The notes below the pieces were generated by a model. The model worked only from the letters and a program-made list of their open reading frames with translations, had not been told where the DNA came from and made no database searches. A DNA stretch of 64,000 nt from Phoenix dactylifera (taxonomy: Eukaryota; Streptophyta; Magnoliopsida; Arecales; Arecaceae), in NCBI RefSeq assembly GCF_009389715.1, contig NC_052409.1, forward strand, positions 7,427,605 to 7,491,604, in the 5' to 3' direction. How positions within the stretch are numbered: the stretch's first letter is position 1; each line of letters begins with the position of its first letter. A program made the translations under genes and the position numbers. Positions 44,933 through 56,734 of this stretch are shown here, one piece after another.

Positions 44933-45655
44933 ATGGCGGATGACCAACGAATTCCTCGGCTCTCCGAACCCTCATCCGACAGCACCTTCCTCGCCGAACC
45001 ACTCCCCCGATCTCCCCCAGAATCATCGCCGTCAATGATCCCGCCTCTGATCGGATCGCCAACCACAACTTGGGGTGGTTCCGATTTGACTCCAATCGCC
45101 TGCCGCCCCCCTGGCCATCTCCCTCCGGCCGGCGCGAAGGGTCGAGTGGACGAGGCCGGAGCGGGGAAGCCGGCGGACTTCCGGGCGGTACCGCGGGGTG
45201 CGGCAGGCCCGTGGGGGAAGTTCGCGGCGGAGATCCGCGACCCGAAACCGGCGGGGCTCGAGGGTTTGGCTCGGACGTACGAAACAGCGGAGGAGGCAGC
45301 CCGGGCCTACGACCGTGCCGCCTACCGCTTGCGCGGGAGCAAGGCTATTCTCAACTTCCCCAACGAGATCGGCAGATCCGCCGACTGGATCCGCCAGCCG
45401 CAACCGCCGGCGACGGCGGCGGGGAAGAGGGGGAGGGAGGACGCGGTGGCGGAGGAGGAAAGGCCGATCAAGAGGGAGAGGTCGCCGGATTCCGGGGATG
45501 AGGAGGGGAAGGAGAATATTCCGTCATCGACGGCGTGCCCGTTGACGCCGTCGTGCTGGACGAGCGTGTGGGAGAGCGGGGACGGGAAGGGGATATTTAG
45601 CCTGCCGCCTTTGTCGCCGTTATCTCCGCCGTTCCCGCAGCTGATGGTGATCTGA
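44933..45655 (+). pseudogene. Group IX ERF (AP2/ERF) gene, frame-disrupted
   Basis: An ethylene-response-factor gene whose motifs are spread over all three frames. ATG 44933 gives MADD. A neighbouring frame carries [12 protein letters not shown], close to the N-terminal block of group IX ERFs. The AP2 domain begins YRGVRQ (45189-45206), shifts to [12 protein letters not shown] (45209-45244), shifts to RRGSRVWL (45249-45272), then [31 protein letters not shown] (45275-45370). The C-terminus, with WTSVWE, KGIF and PPLSPLSPP...QLMVI, fits group IX. Single-base losses near 45207 and 45274 and a gain near 45246 explain the AP2 shifts; more lie upstream. No stop codons and no damaged key residues (the DNA-contact Arg and Trp are kept), so either recent decay or sequencing/assembly errors in GC-rich DNA are possible. 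The family binds GCC-box promoters. Confidence 0.75.
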
Positions 45656-45898
45656 GAGCTAACCGCTGGTGTTAGCCCGCAAGATTTTTTTTTTCCTTTA
45701 TTTTTAGATATACATACATATTTTATAGCTTTTGTATATAGAGACCTTGTGCGTCTGAATACTTTGGCTACTACAAACGTTGTGTTGTTGTATTCTTGAT
45801 GCCCACTTTGAGTGAGTTGACAAAGTGGAATTTTTTCAAGTTACCATAACATTGCTCTTGATTTGTTTGTTCTTTCATATGTGAAATGATCTTGTTAT

Positions 45899-45932
<34 letters not shown>

Positions 45933-47020
45933 CACAGAGCAATTCAACAATTTCATTGGAAAAGTTTCTATTTAATAGCTCAAAATAGATGATTGAGCAT
46001 TGATGCAGTGTTGGCAACCTTTCTTGGGGGAGGTTTAAAATTTGAATTTTGGGAGTTTGGATCCTCTCAAGTTTTAGAGATCCATGTATAATAATTGCGG
46101 TGTACAATTTTGTATATTAGATGATATTCATGTATAATAGATTATACTAAAAATTTCTGAGTTCGAGAGGTATATTGACGACCGGTCATCTTATGATTTA
46201 AAAAATTCGTGATTTGAATGAGTTAAAAGGTTTCTATTTGGATTGCAAGTAAAGGGAAAGGAAAAAAATAATACAATGAAAAGATCCTGACTTCATTTTA
46301 TTTAACGAAAAGGAAAGAGCTAAGACATGCTCCCATCATCAAAGTTATTAAGACTAGAAAATCAGGTAAATACAGAGCTCTGAAAATATCAAAAGATAGG
46401 GAAAAATAAAGAAGAAAATAAAAATAGCAAAGGATAGAAGAAGTAAGGTACAAACTCTTTGTCATACTAGAAAGGCCCAGTTTTTCGGTTGTTTTTTTCG
46501 ATGTCTACTACTCTCTAGATATACTTTAATACATAAGAGATGTTTAAGTCCATACTCAATATGGCTAGAATATTAGACTCCCTTGTTTCTTTGCAAAGCA
46601 TCTGGAGATTAAGGTTGGTGAAGAAACATCTAACAGACATGTGGACTATTATTTTTCTTGCTAGCATGCAGAGATATGGAAGGAAAACAGTGCAAGAATG
46701 GCCAAGATTGCACCATAATTGGTAGAGGTGGTTTTAGTATTAACCTCTTTGCACCCTTTCACTTCTTACTTGAGGTAATTTGCTTCTCACCTAAATTTGC
46801 CTCAACCTTACAGGGTTTTGTTCCTGGACTCCTATGAACCAATGATTGCATGATACCTCGCACAAGATTTGTAGATCATTAGAGTCTTTGTAAGGAACTG
46901 ATTTACGTTGCCACCACCGGATACCACAATTTTCATCGGAACATAGACACCGATGACATCCAACAATTTCCCTACATTGCACCATTCCTCACTTCATGAG
47001 GGAGTGACAACAATACTGAA
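45656..47020. other. Region downstream of the ERF gene
   Basis: The ERF 3' flank, then a (TC)n run at 45898-45930. Near 46640-46740 a frame reads EIWKENSARMAKIA, resembling the WxxWKERNARIF segment after zf-RVT in LINEs, so another eroded LINE piece is possible. No gene otherwise. Confidence 0.35.
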
Positions 47021-47168
47021 AAGGCCATGAGATTTTTTTTTTTGGTAAAATGGCATTTCATACGGCTCTTACGTAGGTACAACATGCCGAATTAAGAGAA
47101 AGAAAATGATACAAGAAAGAGGGTATATTAGCTATACTCATCCAGATAAACAAGGCCATGGGATTTTT
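47021..47168 (-). mobile_element. Short LINE tail (about 115 bp) with TSD
   Basis: AAGGCCATGRGATTTT occurs at 47021-47036 and 47152-47167. Between them, a T-run and GGTAAAATGGCATTTCAT...GCCRARTYAAG...GAAAG match the 3' UTR of the LINE remnant at 948-1060 in the same orientation. It is a heavily 5'-truncated minus-strand insertion. One mismatch in the TSD indicates modest age. Confidence 0.7.
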
Positions 47169-47733
47169 GGGATGCATGTCATAAGGGGAATATAGATTGG
47201 TTCACTACCACTGGTGATTGCAATACCCAATTTAATGAAGGGTTTGGGGGTATGTAGCATATAAATAAATCATATTGAAACGATCAAAATCGAAGCTAGA
47301 CCCAATGTTCGATTAGGTTGCTAGACCCAAATAACTTGCCAAACTGACCTTATTACATCATGCTTGATCGACCACAAATCGTTCCTTCCTCTCCAACGCA
47401 GGCTGAGAATTGGTCAGGTCCTGGTCCAGTCTCAAACCTAAAATTCGACCCGAACCCAAAGCTGACACAACTCAGATCCAACCAAACCCAACCGAACCAT
47501 GCTGTACATGGAGTTCAAGCCTTTCCTCCCGGTTTATTGAAGGTTTTTTGGCAGGATTCCTCGACGCCTTGGAACGTGAGGTAAACTCAAAAAGCTTCTC
47601 CCCCGGGCCACGAATCCAAAGACGAGCACAAGCAACGCCTGTTATGACAAAAGGAAGGGGGAAGGCACGCATCCCATTCCAAACTTCCCATTCCTTCGTT
47701 CCAAGACTTTGTTTATTCTTTCTTTTTTCTTTG

Positions 47734-47741
47734 TATATATA
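47734..47741 (+). promoter_or_regulatory. TATA box of the four-exon gene
   Basis: TATATATA about 95 bp upstream of the ATG at 47833, preceded by a pyrimidine-rich stretch and followed by a short leader without ATG in the expected transcript. Confidence 0.5.
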
Positions 47742-47832
47742 CACCCTCCTCACCCACATATCCTCTCACACGAGCAGGCTCTTGATCTGAGTTCCTTCCA
47801 TTGTTGCTGAGATCTATCTTTGTTTGGGCCTG

Positions 47833-50800
47833 ATGGGCATCCCCATGAGCTTATTGCGAAAAGCTGGTAAATAACTTCTTCCAATGGTTATGGTTTCTGA
47901 AATTTGAATAGACTGACAATTTTCTTTGCTGATGCTATTCTCTCTCATTTTTTAATGGATCTGATGTTCTTTGCAGTTATGTGAGTTGCCTTAATTTTTG
48001 TACACATGTTTCAGTAAGACTAAGTAGTACCCATGATTATTAGTCATGTGATCTCGGCGGTCCATTAAAGATGCTGATGTTGTAGTGTTCATTTTGTGGT
48101 GTTGCATCTTTCATTGACAATTATCATTGGTGATTGCAAGGCCAATTCGGACTATAGCGAATCACATGTTTCAATGGTTTAAGGAATCCATTCATATTGT
48201 AGCTTTCGGATGTGCTGCTAGGGTCTCACTTGCAATATTATAAATGATTTCTGCGGTATGACGTTTCGTTTGCCACAGTCTATGTGCTTGAAATTGCTGT
48301 CTATGGATCTGGAACTTGACCCAGGATCCTCTACATTGTGTTATTTGCACCACAGAGTGCTCTGCAATACTCGATAGCTGTCGTTAGAAGATGGATGGCC
48401 ATCAAACAAGGCATACCCTGTTTGACATATAAGCATGCCTTGTTTGATGACTGTCCATCTCCTGATGGCAGCCATCGAGTACTGCATGATGCGCCTCAAC
48501 AGATAAACAATTGTAGGCTAAGAGGAATGACAAGCACTTGTAGAAAACTTACCTTTTCTTCTTCATTTATATAGGATATATACTTGATAGCTATAGGACA
48601 ATGGATAAACATAAGTCAAAAGGAAAGACGGAGAATAAAGAAATGGAGGGAGAAAGAAGTAAGCAGGGCAAGGGTTGAAGGATTTTTTGGGGTTCAAGTT
48701 TTATTCAAAGTAGGTAAATAGAAATTTGGGTAAGACTGAAGGATTCTGAGAGGCCTTCTAAGAAATAAGAAAGAGAAATCTATCAAATGCTTTCCCTGGA
48801 GTGCCAAGAAAGTTCTAGTTGCATATTCTATCAAATACTTTCCCTGGGGTGCCTGACATCCAATAAGTAGAAGTCACATACTGAAAACTTCTTGAAGACT
48901 CCCTATCAGATTTCTAGGTTAAGTTTATGGCATAATTCCTAAAACCCAGAATCCACTTTAAAAAGACTACAATCACCTTCTTAATAGAAGAAGCTATCTT
49001 CACCATCCTCCCAGTTGCACATCATTGATAAAAGAGGAAAGACAAAATTACAAGATAATCTATGTTTGTTGAATTTGAAAATTAGTATATTGAAAGAGAT
49101 TATTAAAGGATTTAGTGATGGAGAACTGGTTGAAAATGTAAGAGCATGTTTAGAGAAACTATGGGTGGTCATTGTAAAAGATAAAGACCTGAGATTTGTC
49201 TGAAGGAATTAGAAGGACTTGGATTAAGGAATTCATAGATGAAGGATGCAGAGAAGTTGTAGGAAATGAGTTTGTTGACAAAGAATACAAACCTTGGTAA
49301 CAATAAGTAGAGATGAAGGATTTATTTTGATGAACTGAAATGGATGGGTTGAGCTAATTAATGTCATGGCTTAGGAATTCTTGTACAATGTCATAATGTA
49401 GATAGTTGTATTGACTTGTTGAAGAGAGCTAAGAACTTAATTTAGTAAATGGAACTGCTAAAATCAACTTCTATTCAATACTCTTGGAAGCTAATATCTC
49501 TGGTGCAACACCAAAGAGCTGTGCAAAGAAACCTTCTTATTTTAACTAGATTTGTCATGTATTATACTATTTTTGTGTTCTCTCACCACTCTCTGACTCT
49601 ATAATTCATTCATATCATGCAAATTTCAATTTCAGCTAGACTGTTTTATTCTTTCCAACAGGGTTACCTGGGGTTGGGTCAGTAGCTACCGATCAAGTCT
49701 TTGAGAAATATTTTAAAGACATTAAGGATTTTGATGCATTTCACCGTGCATTTATTGCTCTTTGCAAGTAAGAATTCCTTCATCCCTGCGACTATCTGCT
49801 TCTAGTTAACCTCAATTGACTGATACTTTATACCATCATTCTAATATCATCATTTTCTGTTAAACAATCTGCAGCGAATTCAATACAATCTTGCCTGGTA
49901 AGCATTATAAAGCACCTTCAGAAGAAGAGATAAAGGTCAGCTTAGCTTTCCTTTTATTGTTTTTTTGATGCAGAGCTTAGCTTTCTTTATTTTTATGATT
50001 AGTAACACATTCTAGTCACTTTACCATAAATTCCATTTGCCCCTTGTTGTTCAACTCAATGCCAATCATAACTTGACATGCTGTACTATTCCACCTACTT
50101 ATGCTCAGCAGCATGGATGCCACAAATAGGAATAAATAAAATTTTGTGAAGCAAATTGACAAACTAGATTTATTCTTTGGAATCAAGAATTCACAAATTT
50201 TGAAACTTTATATATCGTGCGTGACACACATAAATCGTATAGTTCAAGCAATAACATTGATGCTCGATTTCGAGCTAAAATTTGGTATCGTAAGCTACAA
50301 ATTGAGATGGAAATAGGCGGTCACATTTTAGCAATGTGCAAAAGTTAACTTTATTGGCATGATGGTAAGAAGAGCACATGCATGTGCTATGCATCTAATT
50401 GATAGGCCGAGATTAAATTTTCACGGTCAAGCATAGATTCTCATTAGACATTAGGGCATTAGGCTAAGGCTCTATCTAGTCGATAGGAGTTGGGAGGTGA
50501 GAATTAGTATTAGATTTCCATCTATTTGGTAATGATTTGGATATGGAAATGCTAATTTCCATGGATATTGGATTCTCATTATAAAAAAAAAGGCGTAAAA
50601 CCGTACTAAAAGAAAAGGGTTGGGTGTCCTCTTCTCAAGTTGGATATATGCCCAAATAACAATAAAATGCAATTATATATATCATTAATTAATATTAATT
50701 ATTTATTTATAATATAATATCAAAATAATATATATTAGTATAACTATATATAATGTTAACATATAATTGAAATATCATATAATATTTACTATATTAAAAA

Positions 50801-51272
50801 TATATATATTATTAATAATACTGCTATCATATTGTAATATGTTATATATTATTTATTTATATTCTTATGTACATAATATTATTATATTTATTTTATAGTT
50901 ATTCTAATAATATAGGATATTATTATATTGTTTATCATATTACCTCTATTTGCTTTTTTTATAACAACAATAACATTAACATTTAGTACTACTTAATATT
51001 ATTGGTTGTATAATATTATAATAGAATATCAACACATTGTTGTAAGACTAATATTAATATTACTTTATACATTATATTAATATTATTATATATTTTAAAC
51101 AATATATTATTGAACAATATATGATATCTTAGAAATATTATTAGTTATGATATTATTTTGTTATTCAATTACATTGTTACAACAATAATGAAACTATAAA
51201 TACTACGATATAATTTTATAGTTATTATAATATTACATTTATATTATTTATATGATAACTATCAACAAATGT

Positions 51273-51308
<36 letters not shown>

Positions 51309-53420
51309 TATTATTATTATTATTATTATTATTAAAATGGTATATTAATATTGTGATTTATAACAATGTTATAAAATAATATTATTATATTAATGTTAAT
51401 ATTGATATAATTATACTTTATATTGTATGCTACTAAGTTTGCTTCATTCCCCATGGATTTACCTGGACTTATCCAAAGACAGGAATTGGAACTAATCATT
51501 CCCGACGATTATTCTAAGGAATACACTTCTAAGGAATGGAAAGAATTTCCTAATTTTCATTCCTGGCAACCAAACATGGCCTCCAATCATAGACTAAATG
51601 TTTAAATAATTGCACATACGATGTGGTTACCAATGTGGTGAAGGAACTGCAGAAGACATTAGAGCCCAAAGAGCTGCTCTCACTGTAGGCAATCTCCAAG
51701 ATTAACTTGGGAAGCGTTGAAAAGTAATTAGACAGCAAGTGAAAAAGGAGTTCCATGCAGCAGGAGCAGAGAAGGAAAATGGGACCTAATAATCTGCAAT
51801 CTCCATTTCGCAATGGCAAAATAAGCACCTATTTGCAGGACTAATGAGCTGTTTGTCGATCATCACTGATAAAATTGTGCTAGTATATGACAAAATGAAA
51901 GCATAATTCTATACGAGACGACACCATCATTTGAATGGCGTAAACTGGTTAGCCAAGCATTTCCCTTATGGATATAGACCTTGGCTAGAAAATTGAAGGA
52001 GGAAGCATCTTGAACTATATCTTTATATTGGAAGGATTAAGCCTCAGAATTGTAGGTAGACTATATTCATCAATGAGCATTACTCTAAAATGCTTCTCAT
52101 GAATCCATGCACTTTCTGTTTGTAATATAGATAGATGGGTATGACAGTTACAATAGCCCATTTAGAGGAGTATAGGAAGACATTCTAAGAGTCCATATAC
52201 TTGGATGAAAGCAATGAGAGACCTTGGAAGTTTTAAGACAGAATGTGAAACTATCTTTGATTAGGAATAAACACTCCAAATGGTACAGGAGAAAGAGAAG
52301 GATTGACAGACCTGAACCTAAAAAGTAATGCACTAAAGCTTGTTAGCTGTGATTATTGTAAGTCATGATGATGGCTATTCAGGTCCACATAAATTAAGGG
52401 GCATATTATCCAAGTATTTGAAAGATTCTGTCTGCGAACCTATTGCAAATTTAAATGCCCAAAACTAGCCAAGTATGTGATATTTCTCTTGCTCCTAAAT
52501 GTAATTTTGGAAAGCATTGAAGCAATTACATGCGTTTTGAGATAATCAATTCAGGAAATAGAACAGAATTATCTTGAATACAATCAAAATGCCACTCTCA
52601 TCATATTATGAACAGACAGCTTATTTAAATAATTGTAGGGTTGCTGGTTTAATCATGACTTCCAAGCCCCACATATTGCTAATTAGTTCATATATTAGTA
52701 TCAATATTTTTCAGAAAGCCTGTTTGAAAGTCTGGTAATCTGCTCTTGATTTTTTTAAAATTTCTCATGTAATGCATAAGATGATAGAAGATAAGAATGA
52801 CTTTAAGGAGAGAACTAAACATCATTAAGCTCAGCCAGTATCATGAACTCATAAGACAATGTTTTTATGCTGATCTTGTGATTCCTTTTTCTCTTTTATT
52901 ACCAGTAACTTTGCAATGCCAGCTTGTTCCATATTATTAAAGAAATAAATGAAAATAAAACACATATATGCCTTATCCCCTACTGGACTGCTCTTCATAC
53001 TTATTCTGAACGAGCTGTGGATCATGCAATCTCAGAGAGAGAGAGAGAGAGAGTGCAAGAGAGATCCTCTCTGTCTATGTGGTTTGTCATCTGATCTTCT
53101 TCTAACTGTTTTCTTCTTCTTCTGACTTGGCACAGAAATTGTTTGATAAATGGACAGCCGCGGGAAAAAAGAAGGAAACTGTGATTGATTTCATGAAGGA
53201 AGATGTTAAGGAACATAAGCCAAATCAGAAAGTTATGATACTCACCGGGATGGCGGCCCCTCCTGCTGTTCTGTATCTTAAGAAGACGGGGGAGAATACG
53301 CCACAGCTTAAGAAGTTCCGGCTCCACTTCATCCCTAACGTTATCGCTGTACCAACCTTTACGCTTCTAGCATTAGCTGGAGTCAGAGCACTTCAGATGA
53401 AGTCGCCCACCCCGTCTTAG
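47833..53420 (+). CDS. Conserved plant protein, 161 aa, function unknown
   Basis: Four exons: 47833-47866, 49662-49767, 49875-49935 and 53136-53420 (stop TAG 53418-53420). All three introns are GT-AG and the phases join exactly to give 161 codons. The protein begins MGIPMSLLRKAGLPGVG, then ATDQVFEKYFKDIKDFDAFHRAFIALCNEFN. A PGKHYKAPSEEEIKKLFDKW helix pair follows, with a Lys-rich middle (TAAGKKKETVIDFMKEDVKEH). A TGMAAPPAVLYLKKTGENTPQLKKFR stretch precedes a hydrophobic segment at about 132-152 (IPNVIAVPTFTLLALAGVRAL) that could anchor it in a membrane or organelle. I recognise the style of a small plant-specific family but not a function. EF-hand loops are not evident. The start is the first ATG after the TATA box; a second in-frame ATG is at 47845. 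Intron 3 (3.2 kb) holds an AT-rich block. Confidence 0.85.
48364..48485. repeat. 51-bp imperfect inverted repeat (foldback) in intron 1
   Basis: Arms 48364-48414 and 48435-48485 are reverse complements at 42 of 51 positions, with a 20-nt loop (48415-48434). All nine differences are transitions; in plus-strand RNA five become G-U wobbles and four are A-C mismatches. The inner 15 bp are perfect. The size, loop and wobble pattern match a plant small-RNA precursor or a young inverted duplication. I do not recognise a known microRNA. Confidence 0.85.
50470..51590. repeat. AT-rich block with (AAT)n/(ATT)n palindrome in intron 3
   Basis: About 50660-51420 is almost pure A/T. At 51278-51334 ten or so AAT repeats join directly to ATT repeats, making a near-perfect palindrome of about 57 bp able to form a cruciform. 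The block is flanked by sequences that look roughly inverted (AGATTTCC...TTTGGTAATG on the left; CTAATTTTCATTCCTGG...CAACCAAACATGG on the right), so a decayed foldback DNA transposon is possible. Confidence 0.45.
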
Positions 53421-54440
53421 ACCATTCTTTCTACCTACACCTTTATGATGCGGTCTCACATGAAAATTGTCAGTGATGCCACCTTTTTATGTATATTTTT
53501 CAAGCAATAATTTGGAAATAAGCTTGTAGACAGCATGGTTTTAAATCAAGAATGTACAGAGACATGCATGATATATATAATGAATTGTGTCAAGAACTAC
53601 TTGAGTTGATATTTGTCAATTGATTGTTTGGTGTAGTCTGAACCAGCAATGCAAATGATTGAGAATTTAAAGTAGTCCACCTGCTGCGACTCGGCAGACT
53701 CTGGATTGAATCGAGGTTCTTTCAATATGGTCTTTTTGTAAAGATTTTGATTTCTTTTCTTTTCTTTTCTTTTTCTTGGTCATTAAACATGCTTCTTGGA
53801 ATCCAAATTTTTATGTTTGAACTCAGATCAGCATGAGAATCCTCACTGGACCAGAAAAAGTAGAACATTTGAAATACTGGACACCACCAATAATACAGAA
53901 GTAATCCAAAACGGGCCGACAATTTGGTCATAAATCCACCAGGAGTAAATCCAGACGAGTCCTGCATCTGAAGCTAACTCTCAATGGGTGTTGATTAAGG
54001 AATTTCTGGTCTTGGTCCAACCACTTGCAATCTCAGCTGACACAATAAATTAAAAAAAAAAAAACTTCCTCCTGGATGAACTTTGAATACTTTCCCAGAG
54101 AGAAAAAAAGGATCAAAGAACTTAATAGAACTTCTGCTAAGTTTTGAGTGGTTTTACAGTATCCTCAAGGTCTATATTGTTGCATTTGCAATATCCTTGA
54201 TGACCATAATGCCATGGCAGTATGCTTTACTCAAGACTCCGAGGGTCCAAAACCACTCAAATCCATTAGCAGCTGTACTAATGAACCGGATTTTTTATTT
54301 TTTCCTCTATCATCCAGATGGCTTGCTTCATAAGGTGGTAATAGCTCTCATGTTTAAGCTAACGCAAAAGCTTAAGATACTGAACTTGAAGGATTTGAAC
54401 ATGTTAAAATGGCAATAAGTGCTCCAATTTAAGGAGCATC
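53421..54440. other. 3' flank of the four-exon gene, no further gene
   Basis: The 3' UTR lies in the first few hundred bp; near-canonical AATAAT/AATAAG signals are at about 53506-53522. No other gene is seen. Confidence 0.45.
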
Positions 54441-54753
54441 TAAGTGAAACACAGTTGGGATTGTGCAAGGATCCTGCGGATAAATTTGATTCTGAAATAA
54501 AAAGAGCTAAAGGTCGAAGGAGAAAGTTGAAGGAATAACAGAGTCCTACGGCTGCAATCGGGAGGCCTTGACACCCCTTTTAACGATGGCCTACAAATTA
54601 TGGAGCAATCAACTTAGGTCAAGAATTGAAGGGTACCAATTACTGATATCGATGGGACTAAAAACTTCTTTTATGACATTTTTCACCAATCATCTTCATA
54701 CTCATGTCTTCAGGAGAGGTGGGTAATCATTCCCAAAGATGATAACAGGTTAT

Positions 54754-55094
54754 TGATAGAATTTGAGAAGAAAGAATAGAAACAGAAACTGTATTCTGTT
54801 CTCAGGATATGTTGAAACAGAGTTGTATGTAACAGCGTTTCATTGAAAACGTTTTACAAATAAGATCTGGGATGAAGCTACAGTAACAGAGAAAACAGAA
54901 AGAATGGAGTGAATGCACTATAGTTCAGAATTACATTCATTTATATAGTAATGGCATGTATTCTGGATTGTTCTATGATCCGGTTGATCCAGCTGGAGTT
55001 GATGTAGTCTGTCCAGCTGGGAATGAAGCTGAATCAGTTGATCCTCTAACTGATTCAGTTGAGTCAGTTTGCTTGAAGCTTCTAGAACTCGATA
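54754..55094 (-). repeat. Small Copia element 3' LTR
   Basis: 341 bp, TGATAGAATTTG to CTCGATA on the plus strand. Differences from the partner at 59537-59877 include AGGATATG/AGGATATA, AAACG/AAACA, AAGATC/ACGATC and CTCGATA/CTCAATA. Confidence 0.92.
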
Positions 55095-56214
55095 CCCCCC
55101 TACAAGCTGATGGGTGTGGAAATACCCGAAGCTTGGATCTGATAAGATGATGACGAGCAGTAGGTAGCGACTTTGTAAATATATCTGCCGGTTGATCACT
55201 AGTGGAGATATGCCTTAGGCAAACTTCATGAGATTGAACTTTTTCCCGCACAAAATGGTAATCTACCTCAATATGTTTTGTTCTGGCATGAAAAACAGGA
55301 TTAGTGGCAAGAGCTAAGGCAGATACATTATCACAGTAAAGTAGTGTAGGTGATGTCATAACAATAGAAAAATCATTAAGTAATCTGCGAAGCCATATTA
55401 TTTCTGAGGTAGTGACAGCTAGAGCCCGATATTCTGCTTCAGTGGATGACTTTGCTACAGTAGGCTGCTTCTTTGCATGCCAGGAGATGAGATTGGACCC
55501 AAGATAGATGCAATACCCCATGGTAGAACGTCTGTCATCTGTATCACCAGCCCAATCTGAGTCGCAGTAAGCTGATAGAGCAAAGGAGCCTGAGGTGAAG
55601 AATAGACCATGATCAAGAGAGCCTTGAACATACCGAAGTATCCGTTTGAACATGATAAAATGATGTTGCAGCGGTTGATGCATATATTGACAGATGTAAT
55701 TTACTGCAAAGGTGATATCCGGTCTAGTAATTGTAAGATACTGTAAAGATCCTGCCAGGCTGCGGTAGAATTGTGGATTGGGATATGGATCTGTCATATT
55801 GCTAGAAGCTTTTGATTTGAATGATAATGGGGAGGAAAGAGGACGACAGTGCTCCATACCCGCTTTTTGTAGCAAAGAGATGGCATATTTTTTCTGACTA
55901 AGATGTAAGCCGGTTGCCGTAGAAGATACTTGAATTCCCAAAAAGTATGATAAAGATCCCAAGTCCTTCATTTTGAATCTTCCTTGAAGAGTGGAGATAA
56001 GGTTTGTGACAGATTGCAAGTTATTTCCGATAATTAAAATGTCATCCACATACACTAGAAGATACGTCACTATGTCATCCTGATTATGAATCAGTAGAGA
56101 GGAATCAGCACTGCTCGTGTGGAACCCCAATTTGAGAAGAAAATTTGTGAATGTCGCAAACCACTGTCTTGGAGCCTGTTTAAGCCCATAAATGGCTTTC
56201 TTCAATAAACACAC
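54973..56214 (-). pseudogene. Copia RT C-terminal part and RNase H
   Basis: 413 codons open: [13 protein letters not shown], the RT active-site YVDDILIIGN, FKMKDLGSLSYFLGIQ, then RNase H with AYCDSDWAGD, SSTEAEYRALA and the terminal STSDQPADIFTKSLP. The frame runs past RNase H, through the polypurine tract, and about 120 bp into the 3' LTR before a stop. The N-terminal part of RT is in another frame (56202-56711). Confidence 0.88.
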
Positions 56215-56711
56215 ATGGTCAGGCTTGGATGTATCAATGAAGCCTTTGGCTGCTGCATGTAAACCTGTTCATCAAGGGTGCCATGTAGAAAAGCATTACA
56301 TACATCCAGTTGACGTATAGGCCAATGACAAGATATAGCAAGACTTAGAAGAATCCTTATTGTAGGAAATTTTGCCACTGGACTGAACGTTTCCAGGTAG
56401 TCAAGACCATATTCTTGCTTATAACCCTGTGCAACTAGTCTTGCTTTGTAACAGGCTATAGATCCATCGGCATTTCTTTTTATTTTGTAGGTCCATTTGC
56501 AGCCCAGGATATTTTGATTAGAGGACCGAGGTACTAGTATCCAGGTCTGTTGATCCAGCAGTGCATTGTACTCAGCTGACATGGCTGCTCTCCATCTCGA
56601 ATCAGCAAATGCTTGAATAAATGTAGAGGGTTCAGTTGTAGCAGTGATCGTATGATGTAGATCAAATATTTGAGCAGGTTTTAAAGAACCAGTCTTAGAC
56701 CTTGTAACCAT
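56202..56711 (-). pseudogene. Copia RT N-terminal part
   Basis: Begins MVTRSKTGSLKP, then DSRWRAAMSAEYNALLDQQTW, GCKWTYKIKRNADGSI, ARLVAQGYKQEYGLDYLETFSP and QLDVCNAFLHGTLDEQVYM. It runs out of frame near 56255, just after the QQPK motif, by a one-base loss. Upstream, near 56712-56735, a short near-tandem duplication (CAAACAAACACA twice) coincides with a stop and another frameshift. Confidence 0.87.
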
Positions 56712-56734
56712 TGTGTGTTTGTTTGCAGAATTGT

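Noticed and set aside
48364-48485. Assignment of the intronic hairpin to miR827
   Set aside because: The left arm shares only a short CCATCAA-type core with that family; mismatches elsewhere are too many to name it.
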